NCBI GenBank assembly: GCA_005406025.1
Contig: BGZK01001323.1
Coordinates: 1-64,000, forward strand
From: Eumeta japonica
Taxonomy: Eukaryota > Arthropoda > Insecta > Lepidoptera > Psychidae
Direction: 5' to 3'
DNA length: 64,000 nucleotides
Below the pieces are notes generated by a model. That model was not told where the DNA came from. It did not search any database and saw only the letters and a program-made list of their open reading frames with translations. Shown here in pieces: positions 45,801 through 60,800 of the stretch. The translations under genes and the position numbers were made by a program. The first letter of the stretch is position 1. Each line of letters opens with the position of its first letter.

Positions 45801-48800
45801 CTTTTCATTACCTAATAATATTCACAATGTAGTTTTCCAATGAAAGCTTGATTTAGTGAAAATACCTAACCATTAACACCAAAGATTTGTAAAAATGGCT
45901 GGAGAAAAGAAAAGAACAATATAGACTCAATCAAGTGACTGATCTTCCAGAAGAATGTATGACATTTGACTCGGGATATATTAGCTTATGCATAGCTGAT
46001 TTTATACTCACTGATACTATAATGAAACATGAATGTACTATCTTTACGAACAATGAGAAGATGTCTTAACTGTTCAACTTCAATTGAGATCACGACATAA
46101 AAAATGCAAAAGTATAAAAAATATGGATTAGAAAAGTCATAATCCAAACATTGTTTGGTCTTGTTTGTGCAAATTTTTGTACTAAAATTGTTGGCTGCTG
46201 TACACATGTTGCACTTTTACTGTGATACTTGAAGTATTGGTGCAATAATTTAATTCAGGTGAAAACTTCAGGTGAAAAGTATTGGATATGATGATACATT
46301 TTAAGATGCTACTACTAGATAATTGTGTAACTCTTTAATAGAAATAGAAATGACATTTGTTATATGTTTTTTTTTTCTTGTTTTCTCCTTTAAATTAAAA
46401 TATTATTTTAGAATACTTTATTTTTATTTTAATTGGATATAAATATAAAGATACAAATAATGTTTTATAAATTGACCATTGGGCAAATGAAAGCCAATCT
46501 TTACCCTACTCCTTTTGAGAAAATATATTATTAGCTGAAACTTAAAAGTTCTGAAGTTACCATCAACATACTTCATAAGTGTTTGCATATGATTGTGTTT
46601 ATTTTTAATAATTATATTGTCAATATACTATATTACTATTAACAAATTAACAAAACAACAATATTATTTTAATTAGTTTGTTATATCTGATTGCTGGTTT
46701 GTAATGTAATAAATAGGCCTGGAATAGAATAAATATACCTAAAACTGTACAATTTTAATGCTTTTCAATTGAATTTATTGATAGTGACTATAAACTTTAT
46801 CTTCAAACTAAATGGTACTAGGTTTGAATCTTTATCATAACAGGCAGTTTAATTACCAATGATTTTTTTAATTTGCTCGAGATTTTCAATCAAAATAAAC
46901 ACAAAACACAGGGTAACTGATTCTATGGCATGGCATTTATTCGTCAATTTTAGCTGGTTTTGGTCTATTAAATATGAAAATAATAATATAGTTGTTAAAT
47001 TTTGGGATAAATCCGATTCACTTGTGCTGGAAATTTATTTTTAAAGAAGAGAATATTTTTCTTAATGTTAATTTTTAAATTATCAAATTAAATGATGGCT
47101 GTGATTTGTATCCTCCATAATCTTTATGTCCTGTAGGAACCCTTTATTTTTTAATATAATCATTCAGGTTATTAGGAAATTTATCTAAACTACTGTTCGA
47201 ATAATGCAATTCGACACATATTAGATTCAATTTTTTTTGGAAATTTTTTCTGGAGCATTTTGTCTACTATTTCAGTAATTTATAATAGGTTTCTTTACAC
47301 AAAATGATATTCCTTTGTTGCTTTTTTACCAAATTTACCACATAGTGCAGAAATGGTCGAGGGTATTAACATAAGACTTGTATATAGAATTCATACTTTC
47401 TTGTAATAATAATGCACAATACATAAAATAAATAAATTAATTAGGATTTTTTAATTACTATAAATTATGAACAAGAGCCTAGTCATTAAAATCTCATACA
47501 AGGATAAATGAAATATTTGTCACATTACATTAAAAAAAATATTTATGCGGATAGATTAACAAAAAATGTGTATTTTTGATTAAAAACAAAATTATTTATA
47601 GACTGAGTGCTTCACAAAAATATGCATTGAAATTGACCCCAGAAAATGATGTCAAAAAAAATTTTTTTACTGCCTAATGTAATCTCACGTTGTTTATGAA
47701 TTTTATTACTACTGCAATGCTATAATACCTATTCAATAGTTTAATTACATACAGTTTATCGATTCCAGATTCAAATTACTCTCAGAATCAAGACAAAAAT
47801 ACATGCGACCGAAGTCATGCTCCATATCAGAGGAAATGAGGGACCCTTTAATACAAGCTCTCAGTGAAGCAAACCTTCAACCGCATAATCTAAAATCCTT
47901 AGGAAAGACATTTTTCAGTATATTGTTGGGATGCGAGGACATGGTGACTCGAACTGCAAACATAGTTCACGTATTAGGATCACTATCGGTCAGTATGGCG
48001 TCGTGATATCAAATGACGTCGGAAATATTTGCTTTTCTTTTTAGTGCACTCATGATAATTATTCTTATTAGAGAATATAAAGTCACATTTATGTTAGTGA
48101 AGGACATTTGGATATTGATATGAATAGGTATTATAAATTAGGTTTGAAGCTTACAATAGTTTAACAATTTTTTTTCCAAAATAAATAATATTTCATAATC
48201 AAATATTTACAGTATATTGGTTTAATATAAACAATTTAATGAAAAAAAATTACTTATGAATTAATTGTATTTAAATTATCTCTAATACTTAAAATTGCAT
48301 AGGATCATTGCATTAAATTCGAATTATTTTAATAAAGATAGCACATCCTGTACAATGGTAGTTATTAAGGTTCTCACACACTGCACCTATATCAGGTATA
48401 TTAATGTAAATGGCATCCTGTGTGGTGTATCTTTACATTATTTAAAATTATTACAACCTGTAGATATTGTAGTGCATATCTTTCCCTTCCTTTGCCCGGT
48501 CTAAATTTTGGCCGATGTACATTCTAGCTGCTAAATTCTTATACAAAGTAGCACTTGAATTGAATTAAAAAATAAACTGTCTTGCCTGTGACTAACAGAA
48601 CATGATGTACAAAATATATGGTTAGTGGAATGCACAGATCTTTTAAAACATGTTGATAATACAATAAAATATATGGATTTATTGATAATCTATTGAGATG
48701 TAAGGAGGTATATTAATGTGTAGTTTTGTATTGTTCAATGTCTTAATGTTTTTTAATAACGATCTAAAAATCTACATTATAGATGTCATGTCCTTAAGTA

Positions 48801-51800
48801 TGTATTACAAGAAGTATTAAAATATATTAAGGTATATTATACATCTTTACATTATGTTACCATCTGTACTTTATATATAAAAACAAATACAATTAATAAA
48901 CCTTTATTTGGTACACAAAAATGAAAACAACGTAAGTGAATTTTTTAAAACTAACAACTAATAATTTTGTTTTTTTTTTTTGCTGGAAAACAAAGAATTT
49001 CAATGTCTTGGCTTCATAATTTAGGATTAAATATATTTATGATTTTCAATTATATTATGAAATATGGATTATGACAAAATATAAAAACAAAAGGCTAAAA
49101 TGGTGACCAGCGCTGCAAAATGCTGCAACCTTAGTCAGTGTTGATTTTAATCTGGGTCCTAAACATTTAAATTAGTCCTGATAGCCTTGCTAAACAGATA
49201 TTTTGTACACATAAGAGAATGGAACAGTGTTAGAGATTTAGCATCCTCACATAGTTACAGCTATAAGTTCAATTTTAATTCATTCATGGAACTGCTGTTT
49301 CTAATTTTCAAATGCTCCAAATACATGTGTAAAATCAAGTATAAAGCACATTTTCATAAGTAGCGAAAATCAAAAAGAAATTTTTGTTGTTCATAAATCT
49401 ACAGGATTATATTTTAGTTTAATGAAATTGTTTTGCAGTATAGACTTAAATTTGTATTTGTTTATTTGTAATTTCATATAAGCAATATTGTTCAATTTTT
49501 CCAGGCATTGTCATGTGTTGACAAAAAAGGAATACTATCATGGCCAAACCCGACTGCAGAAAAAGTATTTTTTTTGCGCAATTCTAATCTGATGTCGCAG
49601 AATTCAAGCAAAACGAGTCTAGTTGGATCTATGGAACGTCACAGCCCAAGTCATACTCCTGACCACCATGGAGAATCCAAGTTACTTTCGGAACCTTGCA
49701 CTATTGTGGAAGTAAGATTTTCAATAGAAGAATAAATCCTTACCAATATTATATATGTGAACTTAATTGTCTCTCTGTTACCTCTTCAAGCTTAAACCGC
49801 TGAACTGATTTAGATGACATTGGGAATGGAGACAATTTGAGTCCTGATAAAGGACATAGCCTACTTTTTGTTTATTTGTCTGTTTTTTTTCGTTTCTATG
49901 TTTTTTCTTAGCTCAAAAATAGTTAAATTGATTTTAATGAACTTAAGTGTAGGAGAGTGACGCAGGATTACAATAAAGGATAAAACCGAATCGGAACTAA
50001 CTGTGAAATCTGAAGTTAAATTCTAAATAGGATCGAATCAGTGTTGATGGTAGCAAGAGTACTTGATACAGAAAATGAGAAATTGATTATATTTCTATGC
50101 CGGCAGAGCCATGGGCAAAAATGTAATTATTGTAAATACCATACTGTTGCATGTTTGTCCCTCGAGCATATTCAAACATCTGAATGGATGGTAACTTTGC
50201 ATTAAGGTAGATTATTATGTTATGGAACAAGGCATGATACAGTGGAATTTCAATAACTCGAATGTCAAGGGAAATGCAAAAAAATTCGAGTTAACGAGTT
50301 TTCGACTTAACAAGAACTTCGAGAAACATATGACTGTGTCGACAAGGAACAAACTATGTTCACAGCTGTGTTACTTAAAAAATTTCATGAATGTATTCAT
50401 TCATTGCACGTGTACAAGACAAAAACAATAGATTAGAAGCCCCGAACACGAACATTCATTTTGGAATTTATTGCTATTATTTCAGGGAATTCCAAGTAAG
50501 ACGTCATTATATTTTACCAACTACGACTTATGGAATCTCCTTTTTGAAATTAGAGTTATAGAGTATAAATATGTAAATACTTCGTAGGGAAGTAACATTT
50601 TGTTCGAGTTACAGAGTTTAAATAATTCGAGATACCGCGTATTTAGGGGTTCATCGGAAGGGAATGGCAATTTTTTTCCACTTACTGAGGATTTCGACTT
50701 AACGAGGTTTGAGTTATTGAGATTCCACTGTATAATTTTTGGTTTTTTTTAGATAAGATGTTTTTTTATGCAAAGTTGTAGAAAAAAATAGGTATTAGAA
50801 ACTTCTAGCATATTCAAATGATAGAATAAAATAATCGTTCTTATTTTTAAATTTATACCTAGCAAAGTGGGAGTGAAATAATTAGTGTTAAAATAATTGT
50901 ATTATTTCATTGCCTTATTTATTAAGGATATATTTTATTGACAACAATAAGTTATTAGTACCATTAGAATGAACTTTTTAAGATGTAGTTTGATAAAAAC
51001 TGGTATTTAATATGATTGTCTATTAGAGACTTGGTTTCTACATGACTAAATTAACTGTACATAACATTTTATTACATTTTTGGTCTAGAATCTATAATTT
51101 TCATAGAGAAAAAATTAAAAATGTAATATATCAGAAAAATATTAGTTATACCTACAAAATTTTAGATTTTTTAAATATTTCACACTTATTTCTCTCATTT
51201 GGCTATAAAATTACTAAATAAAATTCATAGGGTTTGTCTGACGAGCACATTGAATATTTTGTACAATACAACTAAAGCAATTTATACATTTTTTTTTTTC
51301 AAAATATTCTCCTTTATGTACTTTTTCATATTTTTTTATTTAAACTGAAAGACTGATATGATTACTTTTTTGCCACTGTAGTTGAAAGGTAACACATTGT
51401 AGGTGAAATTTGGAAAAATAAAGAAAGTGTTTTGTAAGGTCTAAGGTCTATAGTTGAATTTATGTATAATAACAACCGTAGATGTTTTTTTTTCTAATAG
51501 ACAAAGTTCTGATTACAATTTATTGAACTTTTACTGAAAAAAAAAAATAAGTAAGTTTGCCTGTAAGTTTAATGTAAAACATCTAATTTCTGCTTATTAA
51601 ATCAAAATGAACGTTTGATCAACTCATTAGGTTTTAGATTTGACACACGACCAGAACGCGCCGTTCAGTGTCGAGTTCGACGACCAAAGGTGGCGGGAAC
51701 ACATCTCGCAACTAAAGCCGTTAGGGTTAGCAGCGCTTCTCAACACGTGCGCATTGGAGCCGAGGCACACGTATTCACACTTTTGTGCACATCTCACTTG

Positions 51801-54800
51801 CGAAGCACAGCTTAGGTATTATACTGTACTATATTTAAATTAATTGATGACTGTACACTCCTGTTGGGTGTTATAAAGACGAAAATCTGACCAGTTATCT
51901 GTGGCAAAATATTCAACTATCGATCAGGCATTTAGACTAAACCAACCAGCAATGGATAGCGACATTATGGGTGCGACCTTGCAATCATCAACTTGTTAAT
52001 CACCAAACGATGTAAAATGGCGCTCTCAAAGAGGGCGTAAATATCCAGTAGTAAAAATAGTTTATGTGTATAAAAAATAAATCAAGTACATCAATTCTAA
52101 TTTACCATTCTACTACTTGTTTGTAAAGAAGTTTTCCCTCAAAAAGAATAAGTAAGGAACTTGAGGGTAGCTCTTTTGAAATTTAATTGTATATAATCAT
52201 GTTCAAATATATAACTATAACAGAAAAAACTGTCCTGTAACAGATAAAGCTAGTTATGTCTATAAATATTTATCCTCTAAATGTTCGGGAATTGTTTTTG
52301 CCAAGTATTTGTTGAATAAAAATTTTAAATTTGTATAAGGATAAATTTTGTATAGTCTTATTGAATGTAGAGCCCTTTAAATGAATTTGTGACTTGTACT
52401 ACTTGGACTTGATTCCAATGTATTAGATTTTAGCTATTCTGTTGTGCGTTATAATGTTATAATTGCAATGTCACCATTGCGATTATAACGTTATAACGCG
52501 CTGTCCAAGGCACAGAACAAATGGTTTAATTTAGCTTGTGTTAAAAATACATTGCCCGATTTGCCTGTGGTAAAGATTAAACCCAGAAGAGATCGTCTTA
52601 GCTGAAATGACGCGCCTCACTATGGTATTTATGCACACAAAATCTTAAATATGGATGGAATACACGTAAAAATGCCATTGTAATTGGTCATTTGGTTACC
52701 AGTTAGACCCAAATCTTCAAGCATTGTTCTCGCAAAAGTACCATCAACATGTCGACATAAAAGCATTTTCTGAGCCAGATAAAAAGAAAATTACTTAAGT
52801 CAATTTATTTGATTTTTTTGTTTAATTGTAAAGTCAATTTCATTTTATTTATAATAGATAAAAGACTTAATAATGAATAGCATAAATTCGGAATCTGCTT
52901 TAGTAGGTTTTTGAATTTATGCTATTAATTATCAATAAAAAACATACCTTAAATAAATTCTCTCACTTAACATGTTGAGTGCCCTTGTTCCATTAATTGA
53001 ACAAATGTGTATGGCAGAATGTACTGGATCACTCAATTAAGATGTAATATCAGAATGTTACCGGACATTGAAAATTCGCAAAGTATTCTATGAACAAATC
53101 TAATCACTAAATTCATCTTTAGGTCTAATAATTAAGAAATTAAAGCAGTTTAAATGCAGTTTCGATATAAGATAAAAATGCAACGCCTATAAAAAGGAAT
53201 GACAAAAGTCATTTTAGTGGTTAAATTTTTACAATTTCTTGTAGGTCATGCTTGTTAAGAAGTGGTTGTACTCGAATTGGTTGTCTGACTAGTCATAATT
53301 TACCTGAACGCGCGAAAGAGCGAACATCATGTTTCATACGATGTGCCAGCACTGACTCTGTGTTCATTATTGAATTTACCCCGCGACTACTTGACCGTGT
53401 TGCACGCACACAGATTGTAATTCATGGAACAGTCAACGTTCCCACGTAAATGAAATGTCGTTATTAATATTTACATTCACACAAATCAAATAATTAAGTG
53501 GTGACGCGCGTCATTTCAACTTAGACGATACTACTACGATCTACTCCCTAGTTTGAAAGCAATATACTTAAAATTGTAATACCACTACTCATATAATGTA
53601 GCTGATTTAAATAATCTTATCAATGTGTTTTATAATAATTGTTGCCAGTGAAGATTTAGTTCCAGTCACGAATCGTAGATGTCTATGTGAACTAGCAAAA
53701 CAGATTGGGTTTACTGAAGCTGTTGCCGACTCCTACACAGTACAAGAATGCCTTGCTGTTTTTCGACACTTGGTAAAGATTTCTTTTTTTTATTCTTCCA
53801 GTGAAAATACTAAGAGCAAGGGTACTATATAAAATTAATTAATACAATTCCATCCAAGTCAGCAATCCAAACATCGACGTTTACCATAGCTGGGTTTGTG
53901 GTGTCAAACAAAATTTTTTTGTTAGTCATTGAGTATTTCCAAACACTATTAATAACTATTTGAACAAAAATTAAGGATAATTAAAATAAACTTTGACTAA
54001 ATTCAATAAATTATCATTGTAAATATTATAAACAACTCAAGTGTTATTTAAAAATATCAAGTATATTACATTAGGTACTAAATTTTCAATCTGAGAAAAT
54101 GTTTCATATGATTTACTATAATAAGTAAATAAATATACATATAAACACTATGATACTAAAATTTTTGCAGCATTTAGCAATTTAATTGAGTATAAAATTA
54201 AATGTAAAAGATACTGAAGCTTTTAACAAATCAAAATTTATTATCTAACTAGCTAGATGAACTTTGCCAAACTTCACAGTGGTTATTTTTGTGTTAACTA
54301 TTAAAGTAATAGTGGTCATTCTTTTAAAATGAAATATTAAAATTTGCTTGATTTCTAAATATTTTCAGTATTCTCATTTCATAAATTGATTATTATTACG
54401 TAAATAAACTATTTCGCATGACAGGTATATAGAATTTTAATCAATTGCTATATTATTCCACGGCATCGTCTATTGAAAATTACTTATTTAAATTTCTTCT
54501 CTCTGTGTCAAATACAACCCAATTGTATTTGGGTTCTATTGTGATCAATTGATTGTTATTTTCAAATATGTATATATAATACAAACTAATGTTAGTTTTT
54601 ACATAAATTTTCATATGCATGACACGTTATTAAAATTTCTTTTCGCATGTGCAACTGTAAATTTAACAAAAATTAAAATTGGCCAGTATAGAGTGAAAAA
54701 TGTTTTATTAAAACTACTATTTAAATAGTTTTATCATCTTTCTCTACTCTATTTCAATATTAATCATGTGTTCAATGTAGATTAATATAATTTTTTATAG

Positions 54801-57800
54801 CAAGCGGACACAATACGCCGAGAAACTCGTTTCGTACGCTCTCTGCAACTCAGCACACGGGTTAAAGTACCTCTTCCGCACATGTTGTCTGTGATTGTGA
54901 AGGATCAAGCACAACAACTACAGATGTTGACTCAAGTAAATATATACAGTGTTTTGGTAATGATATATGTGAAACTTTCAGGGGTTCTATTTTCATAGAG
55001 TATTAGAAATGTCGGAATTGCCATGCCTTTGATTTAACCATGAACAATATTAAAGCAAATTTCTTTTTCAACAATAAGAATTCATTAGCATTTACAAATA
55101 GGTTAAAGTCTATTCTATAATAAGAAATATGATGAAGTAATGCAGACTCATTTTTTTAATTTTAAATACTACTTGTTGATATGATACTGTGTCAGATATT
55201 CTTAAACAGAAATTTCATAAAAAACTGTTTTTAGGATTTTGACTGTATACTATTTTATACAATCTATCGTGGGGATTATGAAATATGTATAAATCAGTTA
55301 ACATTTCTTTGCCTAAAATTTTCAACTTTAGCATATTCTTTATTACATTTCTTCTTCTACGAGGATTTTTGTTAATACTATTTTCTCTTCTGTTTTCATA
55401 TCTTAATTAAAGTTTTTCTATATACATATTTATAGTGTATTATGTTTATGTTACACATGCTCATCTTATTATTTTATTTATTTAATTATGTGCTTAACTT
55501 AACATTTAGAAATTCACATAAATATTCCGTTAAACGTTCTTTGATAATGAAAAATACTCTTTCCTTTAATGTTTAGACAATAATACAACAATGCCCTTTA
55601 GAGCATCAACAAGTTGCTGTTGAGAGATCAATGTCACTAATTGCATTGAAAATTGCATGAAAGCAATATTTTTATTGGTTACTGTAACTCAGAATTTTAA
55701 TAAAAAAATTACTGGTCTATAGCAAACTCTATAAATTCAGTATGTCTTCTAATAGAATTGTAAAACATCTTGCCTAAAGAATGCCTAAGTTTTCACCCAG
55801 GATTTTGTCCATCTTGATGTAAAATGAATTCTTTCTCTTTTATGTTTTTTTCAACATTTCTGATGTTGATGCCGGTTCTTTTCCCAATGTCAATCTCAGT
55901 TCTGTGCTTAATACTGTCTCAATTCTAATTTGGATCCTACACTCGATTCTGATCTCATTCCCACTCAATTTCAATTCCATTATCGCTTCCGAATTTAATA
56001 CCGACTTGAGGTTTATAGTTTCTGTTTATCCTTTAAAATATCTGTATCTAAGTGAGTTATCTATAGAAATAGTTATTTCTAAATCAGTATTGTAAGTTTT
56101 GCCAATTTTCAAACAGAAATTCTATAAATTATTTTCCTTGATTCAGAGGCACCTAATTAGCTTACATAATCCTTCCTTCAATATCAGAAATTCCCTTACA
56201 GTTTTATAACTATATTTATTTATATATATAGCCATGGGTATTTAAATACCATTCATTAAACTTCTATAACTTTGTGTTATAATTTCTTTTATCAATTTTT
56301 TTTATTATGACACCTGTTCTCTAATTCACATTGTAGGGCACAGCTGACATAATCCTGGACTCCTGTGTGGATTACTGGAATGGACGTGATCTCACAGCAA
56401 TATCGCCTGCTGATCGTAAGAAGATTATTGACTTCTACCAAAGGAGCTCGCTCACTGCTTATTGCACTGCTTTCGCCTACAAGTTAGTAAAAACTGAAAA
56501 TATTGATATATCAATTATATTAATATGCAGATATCAGTGCATTGCTTAAAATATTTTTCTATATTTAATAAACCTTATTTGACATAGAGCTCTTTTCTTT
56601 CACATAATGTGTAACAAATGATTGTCCTTTTAAAGCACAGCTCATGATAAGGCCACTCATATAAAAATATGAGCCAAATCAACGCGTGTTCTTCTCTATT
56701 TGCTTTGTGATTTGGAAGAGCTTTTTAATTCTTTGTATTTATTTATTACCTTAAAAAAAATGGTCACAGCCATGAATTCAGCTCAAATAAAAAATGGGGA
56801 TACTTCATTTATCTAGTAATTAGTGCCATAGAATTTTACTCATCTCAGAAATGTACATAACGTAAACCAATGCAATGAGTATTTGAATAGCATTATAAAA
56901 TTTGAAAATGGAATATTGCATATAAAATTGATTAATAAAAATTGAACTCTGGTAACTCAGTGAAGTATTTTAAGTTACGTTTCTTAAATGTGGTAGCAAT
57001 TTGAAATTAATGTTCATCAGTATCAGTATATGTCTCAGAAATTTACAATAATAAAAAAGTTATGAATATTATTATAATCATAGTTCACTACACATTTATG
57101 ATATATTTTAATAGGTATCTATTGATGTATTTTCATTCTGTTCCCCTGTTTAATTGGTTGAAGTTTAGTTATACGAATCTTAAAGGTGATCCCTGTGAGG
57201 AAGATCTTTAAAACCAACAATACAGATAAAATTAATGCTGTGTCGACTTTGAAAAGGAGTCACATGGGAGTGACTACCACTGGATTCATGCTATTGTTGA
57301 TGTAATAAATGTATGTGACCATTTAGTATGAGATTTGAATTGTTGTATACCCTTAATGTGACAGAGACTAATGTGACTACTCTGTTTAATTTATGGATGT
57401 CGCCAAGTATTACATAAATTCTATGTGATTTGAATACCATAATTAGATAAAGTTACCAATAGTGAAAGGTGAATAAGTGCTGTTACAAACCTGAAATCAA
57501 AGAGACAGTGTGAGTAGTGGGTGTTTTCTTATGAGTGGTTAACTAATGAATTGAGAAAAAATCAAAATGTTGCGAAATAATAAGTTTCATTCACGAGACT
57601 GATTGATTATTATATTATAGTTCCTCTAAATTGAAAAACAGTTATAAAACTCGATTTACTATCGGAAGAGTTCCTGTTATTTTTGAAACATTTTAAAAAA
57701 GTAGCTTTTCGGGAGAATCATATTTCATAACAATAATAATGAATGACTTTTATTTTACGTTTCCAAAAATAAGAATAAGTAGCTAATGCTATGAATTTTT

Positions 57801-60800
57801 GATATTTAAGAAGTAATCACTGAATCCAAAAAGGCCATTAACGAGACTCTTAAACAAGAATGGATCTGCTGTCTCCTTGGTAGCTTTATTAAATGTACAA
57901 AGAGCTCTGTTTTAAGACTATTGGGGATTTACAGTACACACACATGAAAAGTGATCCATCTTCAATCTGATTTACTCATATACTGCATATTAATTTTCTT
58001 TAAAACACAATATTTTTATAAGAACATATGTGCCATCTCGAGAAGTAGTATAAAGGGTATAGTTAAGTATTGGATACTTGACATATCTACATAATCATAT
58101 TAGGTCGACATTTTTTTTTTTCATATTTTATAAGTGAAAAGTTGCAGTAAAATCTCTTTGTTTGTACTGTTTGTATTTGGTTAGTTATGATACCATTAAA
58201 TACATGACATTTAAAAAAAAGAAATAAAAACCAAAAACAGTTTGCAGCCTTTTTTCTATTGTTTTTTTTTGTCCACCAAAATGAGTGAATATAACATACA
58301 AATTTGATACATTTTGAAGTTTCATTAACAAAAAGGGGAAAAATGCTATCCAAGTCTCAATAAAAAATTTTTGACGTTTATGGACCTAATGCAGTGTTAG
58401 TGTAGCCCAAAACTGGTGAAGCATTTTCAGTCCAGTAATTTTGATGTCAAAGATGAACCTTCCTCCGGTCGACCTGTTATGGATTAAAGTTGATGCCATT
58501 TTGGAAAAACCAGAGAAAGATTGTCATATTACGATCTCTTCTTATGTTATAGCTGAAGAGCTGGGAATTGACTACAAAACAGTTTTAACTCATTTGAAAA
58601 AAGCTGGATATACAAAAAAGCTCGATACTTGGAGTCTCACACAAGCTGACTGAAAAAAAATTAATGAATTATGCACTCAATTGCACTCGTTTGCGATTCT
58701 CTATTGAAATATAATGAAAGTAAACCATTTTTGAAAAAATTATCACTGGTGATGAAAAATGCAGTACGTATGACAAAAACGTGCGAAAAAGATCATGGTT
58801 AAAAGGCAAGGAAGCTCCATAGACTATAGCGAAATCCAGATTAACTCGCAATAAATTGAAAGTATATGTATGATGGGATTGAAAGAGCATTATTTACTAT
58901 GAATTTACCGCCGGTCAAAACCATCAATCCGGATCTCTACTGCAAACAGCTGATAAGACTGGAGCAAGAAGTAGAGAAAAAAAAGGCCAGTATTGATCAA
59001 CAGAAAGAGTGTGGTTTTTCATCATGATAACACCAAACCACACACATTCTCAACCACTCAGCTTGGTGTAATTGAAAGAGTTTGGTAAGAGTATTGTATA
59101 TAGTATGAAATACGAAAAAAACTTTTTCCCCGTCCCTATATAATATTTGTTATTTCGTAAATATACATTCAAATATAAAGTCATGAGCAGCGTCTACACT
59201 ATTGTATGCAGACCACTAACGCGCGGAATAACGCCGGGCGTGGCGCGGATGTACCTGGAGCTGCCGGCGGACACGCGGCCATTGTATCCACCGCATGCGC
59301 ATCGTTGGGCCGACGCACCTGCGTTACATTTCCATTCTTCAGGTTTTTGAAGTTTCTTGTGATACGTTAAATTGATCGTTTTAAAAAGTTGTCCATGGTA
59401 ATACATATTTTTGGTTATCAAACCTATGAGATTTTTTGTCAAGTTCTGCTTTTCTAAATCCACGCATCGCCTTCACATATAGTCATTATTACTCCAAAGT
59501 GTGATCAATCCTTCATTAAATAAATGGCAATGTGAGGGTTGCTATTAACTTTTCTTCTTTATTATATTTTATAATAAAAAAGAAAATGGATTAATTGTAA
59601 TAATACTTTTATTGGTTTTCAAAATATTCTACTTAAAGACACAGTTTTTCATGCATTTGAACCAATTTCTCCACTCCGATTTAGGTACTTGCAAAATATT
59701 TTGAATTTGAATTTGAAATACACATTTTGAACACACGAAATATATTTTCGAACATCTAGAAAAAGTGTTGACTACTCTAAATTGTGTAAACTATGTTCTT
59801 TTTCGACGCTAAAAAAAGTTATTGGTTGCTGAAACAGAACTGTACAAATAAATGATCCATTAATTCAACCTTTTTCAATTGAGCATTGAAAAACGTTTGA
59901 GCTGAGGTATGAGAACTCTCATCATTATAATGAAGGATGATCCTTCATCTAGTGAATCATTTGTTCTATTTGTTTATGCTTCATAGACTTTGGAAAACAA
60001 ATGGTTGTTTACTTCTCAGGATTGACAGTCCTAAATTGATCCACATTTGCCTCATGTTCATTAATCTCATAAAAAAAGACTAACATTTTCTTGGAAGTGC
60101 TTAGTGGCCGACTCATTTTAAAATGTCCATAACGTAGACTGCTGTTTATTACGTATACATAGGTATATAATCAAGATTCATTTCTTGTATAAATGTTATA
60201 TATAGCTTTTGTTACACCATGATCATATTTAACATTTATTTGCACCTATTGACACTTGTTTATATCTGAACAAGTAATTCCTTTTGCTAGCCATATGTTT
60301 ATATATTATTCTATTAATTAGCATCATACTAATGCTCAAGAAAGTCTCAATCGCATGATAAGTTACATTCATGGTCATCTAGGAATGTTATTTCATGCAC
60401 AGCATCAATGTTTTATGGTTCAATAACCTATTTTGGACCACCTTCACAAAATTCGTCTTTGAGTGAACTATACACACAATTAATTTCCCTAAACTACATC
60501 ATCATATAAATAGTAAGTTTATCAATTCCTTGTCAAGATATCCATGTGAAAATATTCTGAAAATTGATCATTGTTAGGGTTCTGAGCTAAAATGTCAAAA
60601 ACAGAATCTTTATAGTTTCATGTCTGTCCAGCCATATGTCACAGGCATTTTATTCAAAAACTACAAGACGAATATTGATGAAATTTATATTATAGGTTTC
60701 TTGTATAAGCCGTTACTTAGTTTGGTCGTTAAATAACCAAAATAAATATTTAGAGGTGGGCACTCCATATATGTAACAGAAGCGGAAAAAAAATTATGAA

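Noticed and set aside
51638..51815. Alternative acceptor GTTTTAG at 51631-51637 for TMEM94 exon 9
   Set aside because: Using it would put a stop immediately in frame. The AG at 51629-51630 keeps phase 0 and gives EVLDLTHDQ, which matches the family.
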